Positions 51,804-60,815 of a stretch of 64,000 nucleotides of DNA are shown here, piece by piece. Below the pieces are notes generated by a model. The model searched no databases, was not told where the DNA came from, and saw only the letters and a list, made by a program, of their open reading frames with translations. Source of the DNA: Hymenobacter sp. J193 (GTDB taxonomy: Bacteria > Bacteroidota > Bacteroidia > Cytophagales > Hymenobacteraceae); the NCBI RefSeq assembly GCF_024700075.1, contig NZ_JAJONE010000001.1:3190001-3254000 (forward strand), given 5' to 3'. The position numbers and the translations under genes were made by a program. Each line of letters begins with the position of its first letter. The stretch's first letter is position 1.

Positions 51804-54008
51804 TTACAGAGTCTCCAGCTTCCGCAGAATCTCCTGGGCGGCTACGGCAATGACGGTGCCGGGGCCGTAGATGCCGGTCACGCCGGCGTCGTAGAGGAAA
51901 GGGTAGTCCTGGGCCGGGATAACGCCCCCGGCAATGACGAGGATATCGGCCCGGTCCAATTTAGCTAGTTCTTCGATGAGCTGGGGCACCAGGGTTTTGT
52001 GGCCGGCGGCCAGCGAGGAAACCCCCACCACGTGCACGTCGTTTTCGGCGGCCTGGCGGGCTACTTCCGCGGGCGTCTGGAACAGGGGGGCAATGTCCAC
52101 GTCGAAGCCCACGTCGGCAAAGGAGGTGGCAATGACTTTGGCGCCCCGGTCGTGGCCGTCCTGGCCCATTTTGGCCACCATCATGCGGGGGCGGCGGCCT
52201 TCTTTCTGGCTGAACTCGTCGGCCAGCTGGCGGGCCTTGGCAAATTCCTGGTCGTAGTCCATTTCCTGGGAGTACACGCCCGACACGGTGCGGATGGTGG
52301 CCTGATGGCGGCCATACACAGCCTCCAGGGCATCGGATATTTCGCCCAGCGTAGCGCGCAGGCGGGCGGCCTGGACCGCCAGGTCTAATAAGTTTCTAGT
52401 TTCTGGTTTCTGGTTGGTGGTTTCTGGTTGATCGTCCGAACTAGCAACCAGCAACGAGGAACTAGAAACTTCCCGCGCAGCGTCGGTCAGTGCCTGGAGA
52501 GCTTGCTGCACGGCGGCGTTGTCGCGGTTGGCTTTAAGCTGGGTGAGGCGGGCAATCTGCGACTCGCGCACGGCGGCGTTGTCGATGTCGAGGATTTCGA
52601 TCTGCGCCTCGCGGGCCTGTTCCTCCTCGGTGAGGCGGTAGCGGTTCACCCCCACAATGATTTCCTTGCCCGAGTCGATGCGGGCCTGCTTGCGGGCGGC
52701 GGCCTCCTCAATGCGCAGCTTGGGCAGCCCGGTTTCAATGGCCTTGGCCATGCCGCCCAGCTCCTCCACTTCCTGGATCAGGGCCCAGGCCTTGTCGGCC
52801 AGCTCGTGGGTGAGGCGCTCCACGTAGTAGGAGCCGCCCCAGGGGTCTACCACGCGGGTAATGTCGGTTTCGTGCTGGAGGTAGAGCTGGGTGTTGCGGG
52901 CAATGCGGGCCGAGAAGTCGGTGGGCAGGGCAATGGCCTCGTCGAGGGCGTTGGTGTGCAAACTCTGGGTGCCACCCAGGGCCGCGGCCAGGGCCTCCAC
53001 GCAGGTGCGCGTGACGTTGTTGAAGGGGTCCTGTTCGGTGAGGGAGTAGCCCGAGGTCTGGCAGTGAGTGCGCAGGGCCAGGCTCTTGGGGTTTTCGGCC
53101 CCGAGGCCTTTCATGAGCTTGGCCCAAAGCAGGCGGCCGGCGCGCATCTTGGCAATTTCCATGAAGTGGTTCATGCCGATGGCCCAGAAAAACGACAGGC
53201 GGGGCGCAAACTGGTCGATGGTCATGCCCGCCGCGAGGCCGGCGCGCACGTACTCCACGCCGTCGGCCAGAGTGTAGGCCAGCTCCAGGTCGGCGGTGGC
53301 TCCGGCTTCCTGCATGTGGTAGCCCGAGATGCTGATGGAGTTGAACTTGGGCATCAGCCGCGCCGTGTAGCTGAAGATATCGGCAATGATGCGCATGGAG
53401 GGCGCGGGCGGATAGATGTAGGTATTGCGCACCATGAACTCCTTCAGAATGTCGTTCTGAATGGTGCCCGCCAGCTTCTCCGGGCTCACGCCCTGCTCCT
53501 CAGCCGCCACGATGTAGAAGGCCATAATCGGCAGCACCGCCCCGTTCATGGTCATCGACACCGACATCTGGTCCAGCGGAATCTGGTCGAACAAGATCTT
53601 CATATCCTCCACCGAGTCGATGGCCACGCCGGCCTTGCCCACGTCGCCCTGCACGCGGGGGTGGTCGGAGTCGTAGCCCCGGTGCGTGGCCAGATCGAAG
53701 GCCACGCTCAGGCCTTTCTGCCCGCCCGCGAGGTTGCGGCGGTAAAAGGCGTTGCTGGCCTCGGCCGTGCTGAAGCCCGCGTACTGACGCACCGTCCAGG
53801 GGTTCTGCACATACATGGAGGAGTAGGGCCCGCGCAGAAACGGCGCCTGTCCCGCTCCAAACCCCAGGTGGTCGAGCGTCGCTATGTCTTCGGCCGTGTA
53901 GTAAGCTTTCAACTCAATGCCCTCGGGGGTTGAAGAGGTGGCCGGCTGCGTAAGTGGCGAAGCCAGCGGCGCGGCGTTGTAGGGGATGGTGGCGAAGTCG
54001 GGTTTCAT
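51804..54008 (-). CDS. mutB: Methylmalonyl-CoA mutase large subunit
   Basis: Cobalamin-dependent mutase interconverting succinyl-CoA and methylmalonyl-CoA. 734 residues: TIM-barrel catalytic domain (~20-480) with YNPW-region [52 protein letters not shown]; then a C-terminal B12-binding domain with the DxHxxG motif in [18 protein letters not shown]. Between the two, an 80-bp facing-heptamer element is inserted in frame (52391-52470), adding a stretch that reads [15 protein letters not shown]..., absent from typical homologues. The linker location probably tolerates it. Forms the heterodimer with MutA. Confidence 0.95.
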   Translation of the reverse strand: MKPDFATIPYNAAPLASPLTQPATSSTPEGIELKAYYTAEDIATLDHLGFGAGQAPFLRGPYSSMYVQNPWTVRQYAGFSTAEASNAFYRRNLAGGQKGLSVAFDLATHRGYDSDHPRVQGDVGKAGVAIDSVEDMKILFDQIPLDQMSVSMTMNGAVLPIMAFYIVAAEEQGVSPEKLAGTIQNDILKEFMVRNTYIYPPAPSMRIIADIFSYTARLMPKFNSISISGYHMQEAGATADLELAYTLADGVEYVRAGLAAGMTIDQFAPRLSFFWAIGMNHFMEIAKMRAGRLLWAKLMKGLGAENPKSLALRTHCQTSGYSLTEQDPFNNVTRTCVEALAAALGGTQSLHTNALDEAIALPTDFSARIARNTQLYLQHETDITRVVDPWGGSYYVERLTHELADKAWALIQEVEELGGMAKAIETGLPKLRIEEAAARKQARIDSGKEIIVGVNRYRLTEEEQAREAQIEILDIDNAAVRESQIARLTQLKANRDNAAVQQALQALTDAAREVSSSSLLVASSDDQPETTNQKPETRNLLDLAVQAARLRATLGEISDALEAVYGRHQATIRTVSGVYSQEMDYDQEFAKARQLADEFSQKEGRRPRMMVAKMGQDGHDRGAKVIATSFADVGFDVDIAPLFQTPAEVARQAAENDVHVVGVSSLAAGHKTLVPQLIEELAKLDRADILVIAGGVIPAQDYPFLYDAGVTGIYGPGTVIAVAAQEILRKLETL
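52391..52470. repeat. Facing-heptamer element inserted inside mutB
   Basis: An 80-bp block with perfect 11-bp inverted ends AGTTTCTAGTT / AACTAGAAACT. The left half has units TTTCTAG, TTTCTGG, TTTCTGG, TTGGTGG, TTTCTGG; the right half is the inverse of TTTCTAG, TTCCTCG, TTGCTGG, TTGCTAG. The frame stays open across it. Confidence 0.88.
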
Positions 54009-54011
54009 GGG

Positions 54012-54553
54012 TTTTGGGTAACACGTAACACGAAACAGGTGACACGTGACAGGTTTTGCGGGTGGCGGATGATAGAGAATACTAGAGTAATGAAGTAAAG
54101 AATAAGATGGAGCAGTGGAGAAATAGCTGTTATTCTTTTGGCCGGAGTGACTTTAGTAAGCCGTTAATCAAACCGGTGATTCGGTCTAGTGCAGCAATAG
54201 CTTCATCGGTTTGAGTACTGGTCATATAGCCAAGGCGTTCGGCCAGCAACAGGATTGTATCCAGTTCGGTAACGGAACCACGAGCAATAAGTAGGAACCG
54301 ACTGAATTCGGCTGAAGAATAGCGGCCCGCTCCCTCGGCAATATTCAGGGGAACCGAAGTAGCTGCCCGCCGCAGTTGAGAAGCCAACTCATACCGCTCA
54401 GTAGCAGGAAAGGAATGCGCTATTTGATAGGCTATCGGCACGAAGTCGAAAGCCAGCCGCCAGCATTCCAAGCGGTAGTGGGGTTTCTCGCGCCGCATAG
54501 TATCAGTTCTCTTAAAAACCTGTCACGTGTTACCTGTCACTTGTCACCCCAAC
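54012..54553. mobile_element. Candidate cassette: facing heptamer arms around a four-helix-bundle gene
   Basis: Left arm (about 54018-54057) is heptamers TAACACG, TAACACG, AAACAGG, TGACACG, TGACAGG plus TTTT. Right arm (54515-54548), read on the minus strand, is TGACAAG, TGACAGG, TAACACG, TGACAGG plus TTTT. The inner 16 bases ACACGTGACAGGTTTT are identical in both arms. Between them lies only the four-helix-bundle gene. It fills the whole mutB-mutA gap. No flanking target duplication is evident. Confidence 0.6.
54130..54498 (-). CDS. Four-helix-bundle protein (S23/IVS-protein family)
   Basis: A 122-residue protein of the family first seen as ORFs in 23S rRNA intervening sequences. Family pattern: [81 protein letters not shown]. 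Helical bundle, no catalytic residues; related Avd proteins bind nucleic acid. It lies between mutB and mutA on the same strand, enclosed by facing heptamer arms. Function unknown. GC content is a little lower than in the mut genes. Confidence 0.88.
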   Translation of the reverse strand: MRREKPHYRLECWRLAFDFVPIAYQIAHSFPATERYELASQLRRAATSVPLNIAEGAGRYSSAEFSRFLLIARGSVTELDTILLLAERLGYMTSTQTDEAIAALDRITGLINGLLKSLRPKE

Positions 54554-54557
54554 AAAC

Positions 54558-56366
54558 TCACCGCCCCTGCAGGCGGGCCAGCACGTCGTCGGTGGTGTGG
54601 CCGTGGAGGGTGAACTCCTGGAAGCCGAACACGCGCATGGCCTCGCGCATGGTAGCCAGGTCGGCGGAGAGCAGCACGGGCGCGTCGTGGTCAGCCAGCA
54701 TTTCCTCGGGGTCTTCCTGGGGCTCCTGCAGAATAAACTCCGAGAAGCGCCGGAACTGCTCATTTGTGGCCGACATGAGCGTGGCTTCTTCGGCCGAGGA
54801 AAACAGGATGGACAGGGCGCCCGCCGGCGGGGCCTCCGATAGCGCGGGCCGCTCGGCCGGGGACAGCAGCCGCACGAAGGAGTCGTAGATCAGCTGAATG
54901 GTATCGGTGCCGAGCAGCACCACGGCGGCTTTTTTCTTTTTCTGCTCCTTGCGCACAAAGTGCATGGCCGTGGCCAGCCGCAGCACCTCCGAGGGATAAG
55001 CAGCCCGGTTGGTATCGAAGTAGCGGCTGCGCAGCAGCTTCTTGGCATCGAAGGCAAACTGCTCCTGAGCGTTCTGGAAGCGGTTGGTGCCCAAAATCAC
55101 CTGCTCACCGCTGGCAATGCGCTGGAATTCCTCCATCGTCTTCTGGCGAATAGACTCCAGCATCCGGCCCCGGCCCGCCAGCAAGCCCCCGGCCGCTTCC
55201 ATTTCCTGAAACAGCGTCCAGGCATCCTGGGCCAGCTGGTCGGTGAGGGTTTCAATGAAGTAGGAGCCGGCGGCGGGGTCGGCCACCCGGTCGAGGTAAG
55301 CTTCTTCGCGCAGGATGATGGGCACGTTGCGGGCCACGCGGCTCGAAAACTCGTTGGGCTCGGCGTAAAGGCTATCGAAGGGCGTGACGGATACCGAATC
55401 GGCCCCGCCCAGCACGGCGCTCATGGCCTCGGTGGTCACGCGCAGCAGGTTGGTATGCGGGTCGAGCGTGGTTTGCACCCAGGAGGAGGTGGCGGCGTGG
55501 ATATGGAGGCGGCCAGCTACTTCCGGAGGTACCCCATAGGCGTGCAGCAGGGTGGCCCACAGCCGGCGCAGGGCGCGCAGCTTGGCTATTTCCATGAAGT
55601 AGCTGGTGCCCACGCTCACGTGCAGGTGCAGGGCGGCTGCCACCGCCGTCACGTCGATGCTGGTATCATCGGCCGGCAGGCTGTCCAGAAAGGCTACGGC
55701 CGTATTCAGGATGTAGGCCACTTCCTGCACGGCCGAGGCGCCGCGGTTGCTGAAAAAATTGCCGTTGATGGCCAGCGGCAGGAAGTCGGGGCAGGTCCGG
55801 GCCAGCTGCAGGCAGCGGCGCTGGGCTTCCACCTGCAGGCCGTAGTCGTCGGGGGAGCTGCCCTGGCCGGGTGCGTAGCGCAGAAACCCGCGCAGCGTAT
55901 GGGGCGGCACCGCTTCGAGCAGGCGTTGCAGAAACTCGTCCGGGTGCTGGCATACGGTGTAGCACAGGTAGGCAGAGGCGGTGGGCAGCGTGGCGGCCAG
56001 GTAGCCCACGTCAAAAAGCGCCGGGGAGCTGATATCGAAGTGGATACCGTCGGCACCCCGCTGCAGGGCCTGGGCAGCGTGGTCGACGGCCGTGTGGCCG
56101 TTGTCGTGGGCGGGCACCAGCAGCGTGGGCACGTTGCGCCAGCGGCCGGGCACGGCAGGCACCTGGGGAGCGGGCAGGTTGCCGAGGGCAGCCAGGGCTT
56201 CGCGGTGGTAGAAGGGCTCCAGCACCAGGCCTTCGGGCGTATGCCAGCGCAAGTCGGCCAGGTCGGCGCCTTTCAGGTCGCGGGTGAGGCGCTGCTGCCA
56301 CTGCTCAGTGGAAAGCGGGGCAAACTCAGCAAAGGAAACAGACCCGGGGCGCGGCGTATCGGACAT
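54558..56366 (-). CDS. mutA: Methylmalonyl-CoA mutase small subunit
   Basis: A 602-residue non-catalytic partner of MutB. It has the barrel domain (WRNVPTLLVPAHDNGHTAVDHAAQALQRGADGIHFD; LDPHTNLLRVTTEAMSAVLGGADSVSVTPFDSLY) but a degenerate B12 domain that lacks DxHxxG, as usual for MutA. Start MSDTPRPGSVSFAEFAPLS is chosen at 56366; upstream codons are unlike the family. It precedes mutB in the same orientation, separated by the 542-bp four-helix-bundle cassette. Confidence 0.93.
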   Translation of the reverse strand: MSDTPRPGSVSFAEFAPLSTEQWQQRLTRDLKGADLADLRWHTPEGLVLEPFYHREALAALGNLPAPQVPAVPGRWRNVPTLLVPAHDNGHTAVDHAAQALQRGADGIHFDISSPALFDVGYLAATLPTASAYLCYTVCQHPDEFLQRLLEAVPPHTLRGFLRYAPGQGSSPDDYGLQVEAQRRCLQLARTCPDFLPLAINGNFFSNRGASAVQEVAYILNTAVAFLDSLPADDTSIDVTAVAAALHLHVSVGTSYFMEIAKLRALRRLWATLLHAYGVPPEVAGRLHIHAATSSWVQTTLDPHTNLLRVTTEAMSAVLGGADSVSVTPFDSLYAEPNEFSSRVARNVPIILREEAYLDRVADPAAGSYFIETLTDQLAQDAWTLFQEMEAAGGLLAGRGRMLESIRQKTMEEFQRIASGEQVILGTNRFQNAQEQFAFDAKKLLRSRYFDTNRAAYPSEVLRLATAMHFVRKEQKKKKAAVVLLGTDTIQLIYDSFVRLLSPAERPALSEAPPAGALSILFSSAEEATLMSATNEQFRRFSEFILQEPQEDPEEMLADHDAPVLLSADLATMREAMRVFGFQEFTLHGHTTDDVLARLQGR

Positions 56367-56554
56367 AGCAAAATGGGTGGGAAACGGGCTAAAGATACCG
56401 GAATGGGCTAGATATCGGCGAGAGGCCGCCCGGCGCTTAGCAGCGGCTGGCCGGGCAGACAAGCAAGGCACTACGCTCTACTTCCCGTACGGAAAACTTC
56501 CGGCTGCGGCGAAGAGCCCGGCCTCCGTCGGCGGTGCAGGTGCGCGCGGCTGCG

Positions 56555-56562
56555 TATCTTTG
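56555..56562 (+). promoter_or_regulatory. -7 element for the 5'-nucleotidase C-domain gene
   Basis: TATCTTTG, a perfect TAnnTTTG match, 25 bp before the ATG at 56588. Confidence 0.5.
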
Positions 56563-56587
56563 CCCTCTTCCTGACCTGAGCTTTCGC

Positions 56588-57346
56588 ATGAAATTCACTT
56601 CTTCTGGTCTTCTGCTGGGCGTTGCCCTGGCCTGCGGCAGCCTGTTGCCGGCCTGCCAGCGCGCCCCTTATCAGGCCAAGGCCACGCTGGCGCCCGTTAC
56701 GGCGCAGCCCGTGGGCAAGCAGCTGCCCGCCGACCCGACGGCCGAGGCGACCATTGCGCCCTATCACCGCAAGGTAGAGGAAACGATGAGCACCGTGCTG
56801 GGTACGGCGCCGGTGGCTATTACCAAAAACTCCGGCGAGTCGCCGCTGGCCAACTTTGTGGCCGACCTGCAGCGCAGCCGCGCCAGTCGGGAGCTCAAGC
56901 AGCCCATCGACCTAGGCGTGATGAGCAACGGCGGCCTGCGGGCCCCGCTGCCGGCCGGGCCGGTTACGGTGGGCTCGGTGTTTGAGCTGATGCCCTTCGA
57001 GAACGAGCTGGTTGTGCTGGACGCGCCCGGCGCCGTGGTGCAGCAGATTTTCGACTATGCGGCCCGGATGAAGATGGCGCTGTCGGGCGCTGTATACACG
57101 GCCACGCCCGAGGGTAAAGCCACCAACATCCTCATCGGCGGCAAGCCTTTCGAGGCCGGCCGTACCTACACCATTGCCATCAGCGACTACCTGGCAGGCG
57201 GCGGCGACCAGATGACGTTTTTCCGGGCGCTGGCCCCGCGCAAAACCGGCGTGCTGCTGCGCACGGCCATCACGGAGCACATTCAGGAGCTCACCAAAGC
57301 CGGCCGCCCGGTAGAAGCCAAAGTAGAAGGAAGAGTGAAGTTATAA
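56588..57346 (+). CDS. 5'-nucleotidase C-terminal-domain lipoprotein
   Basis: A 252-residue protein with a lipoprotein signal (MKFTSSGLLLGVALACGSLLPAC). The domain is the substrate-binding 5'-nucleotidase C-terminal module: ESPLANFVADLQRSRAS, NGGLRAPLPAGPVTVGSVFELMPFENELVVLDAPG, and ISDYLAGGGDQMTFFRA. The metallophosphatase half is encoded separately by the next gene, so the two likely act as one split enzyme in the periplasm. An octamer array begins at its stop codon. Confidence 0.9.
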   Translation: MKFTSSGLLLGVALACGSLLPACQRAPYQAKATLAPVTAQPVGKQLPADPTAEATIAPYHRKVEETMSTVLGTAPVAITKNSGESPLANFVADLQRSRASRELKQPIDLGVMSNGGLRAPLPAGPVTVGSVFELMPFENELVVLDAPGAVVQQIFDYAARMKMALSGAVYTATPEGKATNILIGGKPFEAGRTYTIAISDYLAGGGDQMTFFRALAPRKTGVLLRTAITEHIQELTKAGRPVEAKVEGRVKL

Positions 57347-57510
57347 TGTGCTAATGTGAGTTGAATGTGCTGCGCTTCGCTAATGTGCTGATGTGGATAA
57401 TGTGAGAAATGCTTACCCATCCCACATCAGCACATTTTCCACATTAGCACACCAGCACATTCCCCACATTAGCACATTCAACCCACATTAGCACATTAGC
57501 ACATTAGTCA
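57347..57510. repeat. Facing octamer arrays (CACATTAG type)
   Basis: The left half carries AATGTGCTAATGTGAG-type words; the right half (57420-57510) has many CACATTAG, CACATCAG units, ending 2 bp before the metallophosphatase ATG. The whole 165-bp gap is repeat. It includes a perfect DnaA-box-like TGTGGATAA (57392-57400) and TTTTCCACA (57435-57443), probably by chance. Confidence 0.85.
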
Positions 57511-57511
57511 G

Positions 57512-58426
57512 ATGGACCGTCGCGAATTTCTGAAGCATAGTACGCTGGGTGCTGCCAGCCTGGGGCTGCTGAGCCTGCCGGCCGCCGCGGCCGATGCCGC
57601 AAAGCTGGTGATTCTGCATACCAACGACATGCACTCCCGCATCGAGCCTTTCCCGGATAATGCGGCGCAGTGGGCCGGCATGGGCGGCATGGCTCGTCGG
57701 GCTTCGCTGATAGCCCAGATCCGCCAGCAGGAGGCCAACGTGCTGCTGCTCGACTCAGGCGACATCTGGCAGGGCACGCCGTATTTCAACTTTTTCGGGG
57801 GCGAGCTGGAGTACAAGCTGATGTCGCAGATGCGCTACGACGCCAGCACCCTCGGCAACCACGACTTCGACAACGGCCTGGAAGGACTGCAGAAGCAGCT
57901 GCCCAACGCTACCTTCCCGTTCCTGACGGCCAACTACGACTTCTCGCAGACGCCACTGGCCGGTCGTTTTCAGCCTTATAAGGTCTTTGAAAAAGCCGGA
58001 CACCGCATTGGCGTGTTCGGGTTGGGTATTGAGCTGGCCGGGCTGGTAGCCGACCGCAACTACGGCGCCACCCGCTACCTCGACCCCGTGGCTACGGCCA
58101 ACGAAATGGTAGCCAGGCTGCGCGGCCCCGAGAAGTGCGACATGGTTATTTGCCTTTCGCACCTGGGCTACAAATACGAAAGCGCGAAAATCGACGATTT
58201 TAAATTGGCGGCCGGTGCGCCCGGCATCGACCTTATACTAGGCGGCCACACGCACACGTTCCTCGACAAGCCCGATGTGGTAGCCGGCCCTAACGGTCAC
58301 CAGACGCTGATTAATCAGGTTGGGTGGTCGGGTATCAATCTCGGCCGTATCGATTACGTGTTCGAGCGGGGCACGCGCCGGCCGGGCGTGGCGCAGGCGA
58401 CGGTGCTACCCGTGCATACGGCCTGA
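57512..58426 (+). CDS. Exported metallophosphatase (5'-nucleotidase N-domain)
   Basis: A 304-residue calcineurin-like phosphatase. N-terminus MDRREFLKHSTLGAASLGLLS has a twin-arginine-like signal. Metal-site motifs: HTNDMHSR, DSGDIWQGTPY, STLGNHDFDNG, ICLSHLGYKY and GGHTHTFL. It corresponds to the N-terminal half of 5'-nucleotidases; the C-terminal half is the preceding gene, giving a split enzyme. The start directly abuts the octamer array. Confidence 0.92.
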   Translation: MDRREFLKHSTLGAASLGLLSLPAAAADAAKLVILHTNDMHSRIEPFPDNAAQWAGMGGMARRASLIAQIRQQEANVLLLDSGDIWQGTPYFNFFGGELEYKLMSQMRYDASTLGNHDFDNGLEGLQKQLPNATFPFLTANYDFSQTPLAGRFQPYKVFEKAGHRIGVFGLGIELAGLVADRNYGATRYLDPVATANEMVARLRGPEKCDMVICLSHLGYKYESAKIDDFKLAAGAPGIDLILGGHTHTFLDKPDVVAGPNGHQTLINQVGWSGINLGRIDYVFERGTRRPGVAQATVLPVHTA

Positions 58427-58463
58427 CATTCGCAAGCAGAAATGGGTTTTTTTGTCTCCTGAC

Positions 58464-58472
58464 TTTTCCACA
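58464..58472 (+). promoter_or_regulatory. DnaA-box-like site upstream of dnaA
   Basis: TTTTCCACA differs by one base from the DnaA box TTATCCACA and lies 96 bp before the dnaA start. Possible autoregulation; one site is too few for an origin. Confidence 0.35.
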
Positions 58473-58567
58473 TTTTTGTCTCCCCCTAAAAAAAAGGCTC
58501 TATCGTAAGCCTTGGCCTGCTTCTCCCTTTTTGCCCTCGCAACCACGCATTTGCCTGATTTTCATTG

Positions 58568-60059
58568 ATGTTGAAGGATTGCCGTATCGTATGGGCCAAC
58601 TGTCTTCGCATCATCAGGAGCAGCATCGGGGAGCAGAGTTTCCGCACGTGGTTTGAGCCCATTGTGCCGGTAGCCCTGCACAACAACGTACTCGTAATCC
58701 AGGTGCCCAGCCAGTTTTTTTACGAGTGGCTGGAAGAGCACTACGTGGAGGAGCTCAAGCGCGGCATTTACCAGGAGTTGGGCCCCGAGGGCCGGCTGGA
58801 GTACTCCATTGTGGTAGACCAGGGCAACAGCCAGAACAAGCCGCGCACCGTCAACATCCCCACAGCCCGCAAGATGACGGGTCCGGCCGATGCCGCTACG
58901 GTGGCCGGCTCAATAGCCGCGGGGGCCCTCACGGCCTCGGCCCGCAACGTGGCGGCGGCCGCGGCCGCGCCGGTGGCGCCGGCCCAGCTGCGCAACCCGT
59001 TCGAGGCGTCCAAGGTTATCGACCGCAACTACCTGCAGTCCCAGCTCAACAACACGTATTCCTTCGAGAACTACATTGAGGGGGGACTGCAACCGCCTGG
59101 CGCGCTCGGCCGGTCTAGCCGTAGCCAACAAGCCGGGCACTACGAGCTTTAACCCGCTGATGATTTATGGCGGCGTGGGCCTGGGTAAAACCCACCTGGT
59201 GCAGGCCATCGGCAACCACATTAAGGCTTCGAACACCGATAAGTTCGTGCTCTACGTGTCGGCGGAGAAGTTTACGAACCAGTTCATCGAAAGCCTGCGG
59301 GCCAACGCGGTGCAGGATTTCGCCAACTTCTACCTGTTGGTGGATATCCTGATTCTGGACGACGTGCAGTTTCTGTCGGGCAAGGACAAGACCCAGGAAA
59401 TGTTTTTCCACATCTTCAACCACCTGCATCAGGCCGGGAAGCAGATTGTGATGACCTCGGACCGCCCCCCGCGCGACCTGGTGGGCCTGGAAGACCGGCT
59501 GCTTTCGCGCTTTAAGTGGGGCCTCACGGCCGACCTGCAAAGCCCCGACTTCGAGACGCGCATGGCCATCATCCAGAACAAGATGCAGCAGGATGGCATC
59601 GACATACCGCCGCAGGTGGTGGAGTACCTGGCGTACTCCGTGGATACCAACGTGCGCGAGCTGGAAGGCGTGCTGATTTCCCTGATTGCGCAAAGCTCCC
59701 TCAACCGCCGCGAAATTGACCTGGAAATGGCCAAGCAGGCTCTGCGCCACATCATTGAGGATGTGGAGGCGGAGGTAAACCTGGACTTTATCCAGAAAAC
59801 CGTGGCCGAGTACTTTGGTATTTCGGTGGACCTGCTGAAAGCCAAAACCCGCAAAAAGGAAGTGGTAACTGCCCGGCAGGTGGCTATGTACTTTGCCAAG
59901 GAGCACACCAACCACTCCCTTAAAAGCATCGGCTACCACTTCGGCGGCCGCGACCATAGCACCGTCATTCACTCGGTTCAAACTGTGTCGGACCTTATCG
60001 ATTCCGATAAGCAGTTCCGCAGCCAGGTGCAGGAGCTGCGCAAGAAATTCGCGAAGTAA
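58568..60059 (+). pseudogene. dnaA: Chromosomal replication initiator, frameshifted in this sequence
   Basis: DnaA opens the replication origin. The first part (58568-59085) has domain I (MLKDCRIVWANCLRIIRSSIG...) and an Ala-rich linker, then a run of six G at 59080-59085 shifts the frame. The zero frame ends at 59152 after about 22 unrelated residues. From codon GAC at 59084 in the +1 frame the protein continues (DCNRLARSAGLAVANKPG..., GGVGLGKTH, ILILDDVQF, GGRDHSTVIHS). Removing one G gives a full 496-residue DnaA. Because dnaA is essential, a base-calling error is the likeliest cause. Confidence 0.92.
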
Positions 60060-60065
60060 GGGCCT

Positions 60066-60261
60066 GTAGAGCCTCACCCCCGGCCCCTCTCCCAAGGAGA
60101 GGGGAGCCAGGCGCTACCCAGCGCAGCTGCTTCGGCTCATGCCTCCGCAGCCGCTACCAGGAACCGGAATTGTACCACATAGCAAAGCCTCGGCTTACCA
60201 GCCGAGGCTTTGTTTCGTCAGGCTCCCCTCTCCATGGGAGAGGGGTAGGGGGTGAGGCTAC
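60066..60261. repeat. 196-bp element with ~42-bp inverted arms
   Basis: Left arm 60066-60108 and right arm 60220-60261 are inverse copies with few differences, starting GTAGAGCCTCACCCCC and containing CCCCTCTCCC/GGGAGAGGGG mini-hairpins. The 111-bp interior holds a terminator-like hairpin. The right end overlaps the stop codon (TAG) of the next minus-strand gene. Confidence 0.88.
60184..60211. terminator. Terminator hairpin inside the element
   Basis: AAAGCCTCGGCT, loop TACC, AGCCGAGGCTTT, perfect 12-bp stem. Probably serves dnaA (+) and the convergent membrane-protein gene (-). Confidence 0.8.
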
Positions 60262-60731
60262 TCCCGCACCGGAATCTGGTGCTGGGCGGCAAACGTGCGG
60301 ACTTTCTCCAGCACGAGGCGCTTGCGCTTAACGCCGCGCACTTCGCGCAAACTCAGGGGGAAGCTGGTGCCATCTTTCAGCTTGAGGCGCAGCTGGCGGG
60401 GCAGCAACTCAATAGCGGCAATGGTTTCGGCCGGAAAAGCCTGCTTGGCCCGGAACAGGCCGCTCTTGTGCACGATGTAGGCAGGCGTGAACTCCAGGTA
60501 GCTCTGGGTGCCAAAAATAGGCGCGTTGTGCACCAGCACGTAGCCCAGGTACACCACGCTGAACACCAGAAACACGTAGTGCAAAAAGTGGAAGTCGCTG
60601 CTGCCTTCGCCGGAGATAATCAGCGCCAGTACGTAGCCCAGCCAGATAAGCCCGATGAACAGCTGCCCCCAGAACGGAATGCGCTGCGTGTTGGCGGGCT
60701 GAAGACGGAAACGGGTAGAAGCTGGAGGCAT
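60258..60731 (-). CDS. Small membrane protein, PH-domain-like
   Basis: A 157-residue protein from MPPASTRFRLQPANTQR; upstream codons in frame are repeat-like and rejected. Two membrane helices (FWGQLFIGLIWLGYVLALIIS; FLHYVFLVFSVVYLGYVLVH) precede a soluble C-terminal domain (YLEFTPAYIVHKSGLFRAKQAFPAETIAAIELLPRQLRLKLKDG) with the strand pattern of bacterial PH domains. No family certain. Its stop codon comes from the repeat element's end. Confidence 0.75.
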   Translation of the reverse strand: MPPASTRFRLQPANTQRIPFWGQLFIGLIWLGYVLALIISGEGSSDFHFLHYVFLVFSVVYLGYVLVHNAPIFGTQSYLEFTPAYIVHKSGLFRAKQAFPAETIAAIELLPRQLRLKLKDGTSFPLSLREVRGVKRKRLVLEKVRTFAAQHQIPVRE

Positions 60732-60815
60732 AAAAGCTTGGGAAGAGGAGAGAAGCCGCAAAAGTAAGAAGTTGTCGGTTGTGCAACACAGAACGACCAA
60801 CAACTGCCTTTCGGC

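Noticed and set aside
52428..53933. 501-codon open frame antisense to mutB
   Set aside because: It mirrors GC-rich codon bias of the real gene, has no start context and its translation shows no domain. Same judgement for long antisense frames at 54960-56411 (mutA), 61411-62892 (GH3), 29735-30781 (DUF5916) and 14221-15381 (carboxylase).
57347..57510. Replication origin
   Set aside because: DnaA-box-like words arise from the CACATTAG repeat itself; no AT-rich unwinding region or box cluster with regular spacing was seen.
59070..59095. Programmed ribosomal frameshift in dnaA
   Set aside because: No downstream pseudoknot or internal Shine-Dalgarno signal visible; a homopolymer error is simpler.
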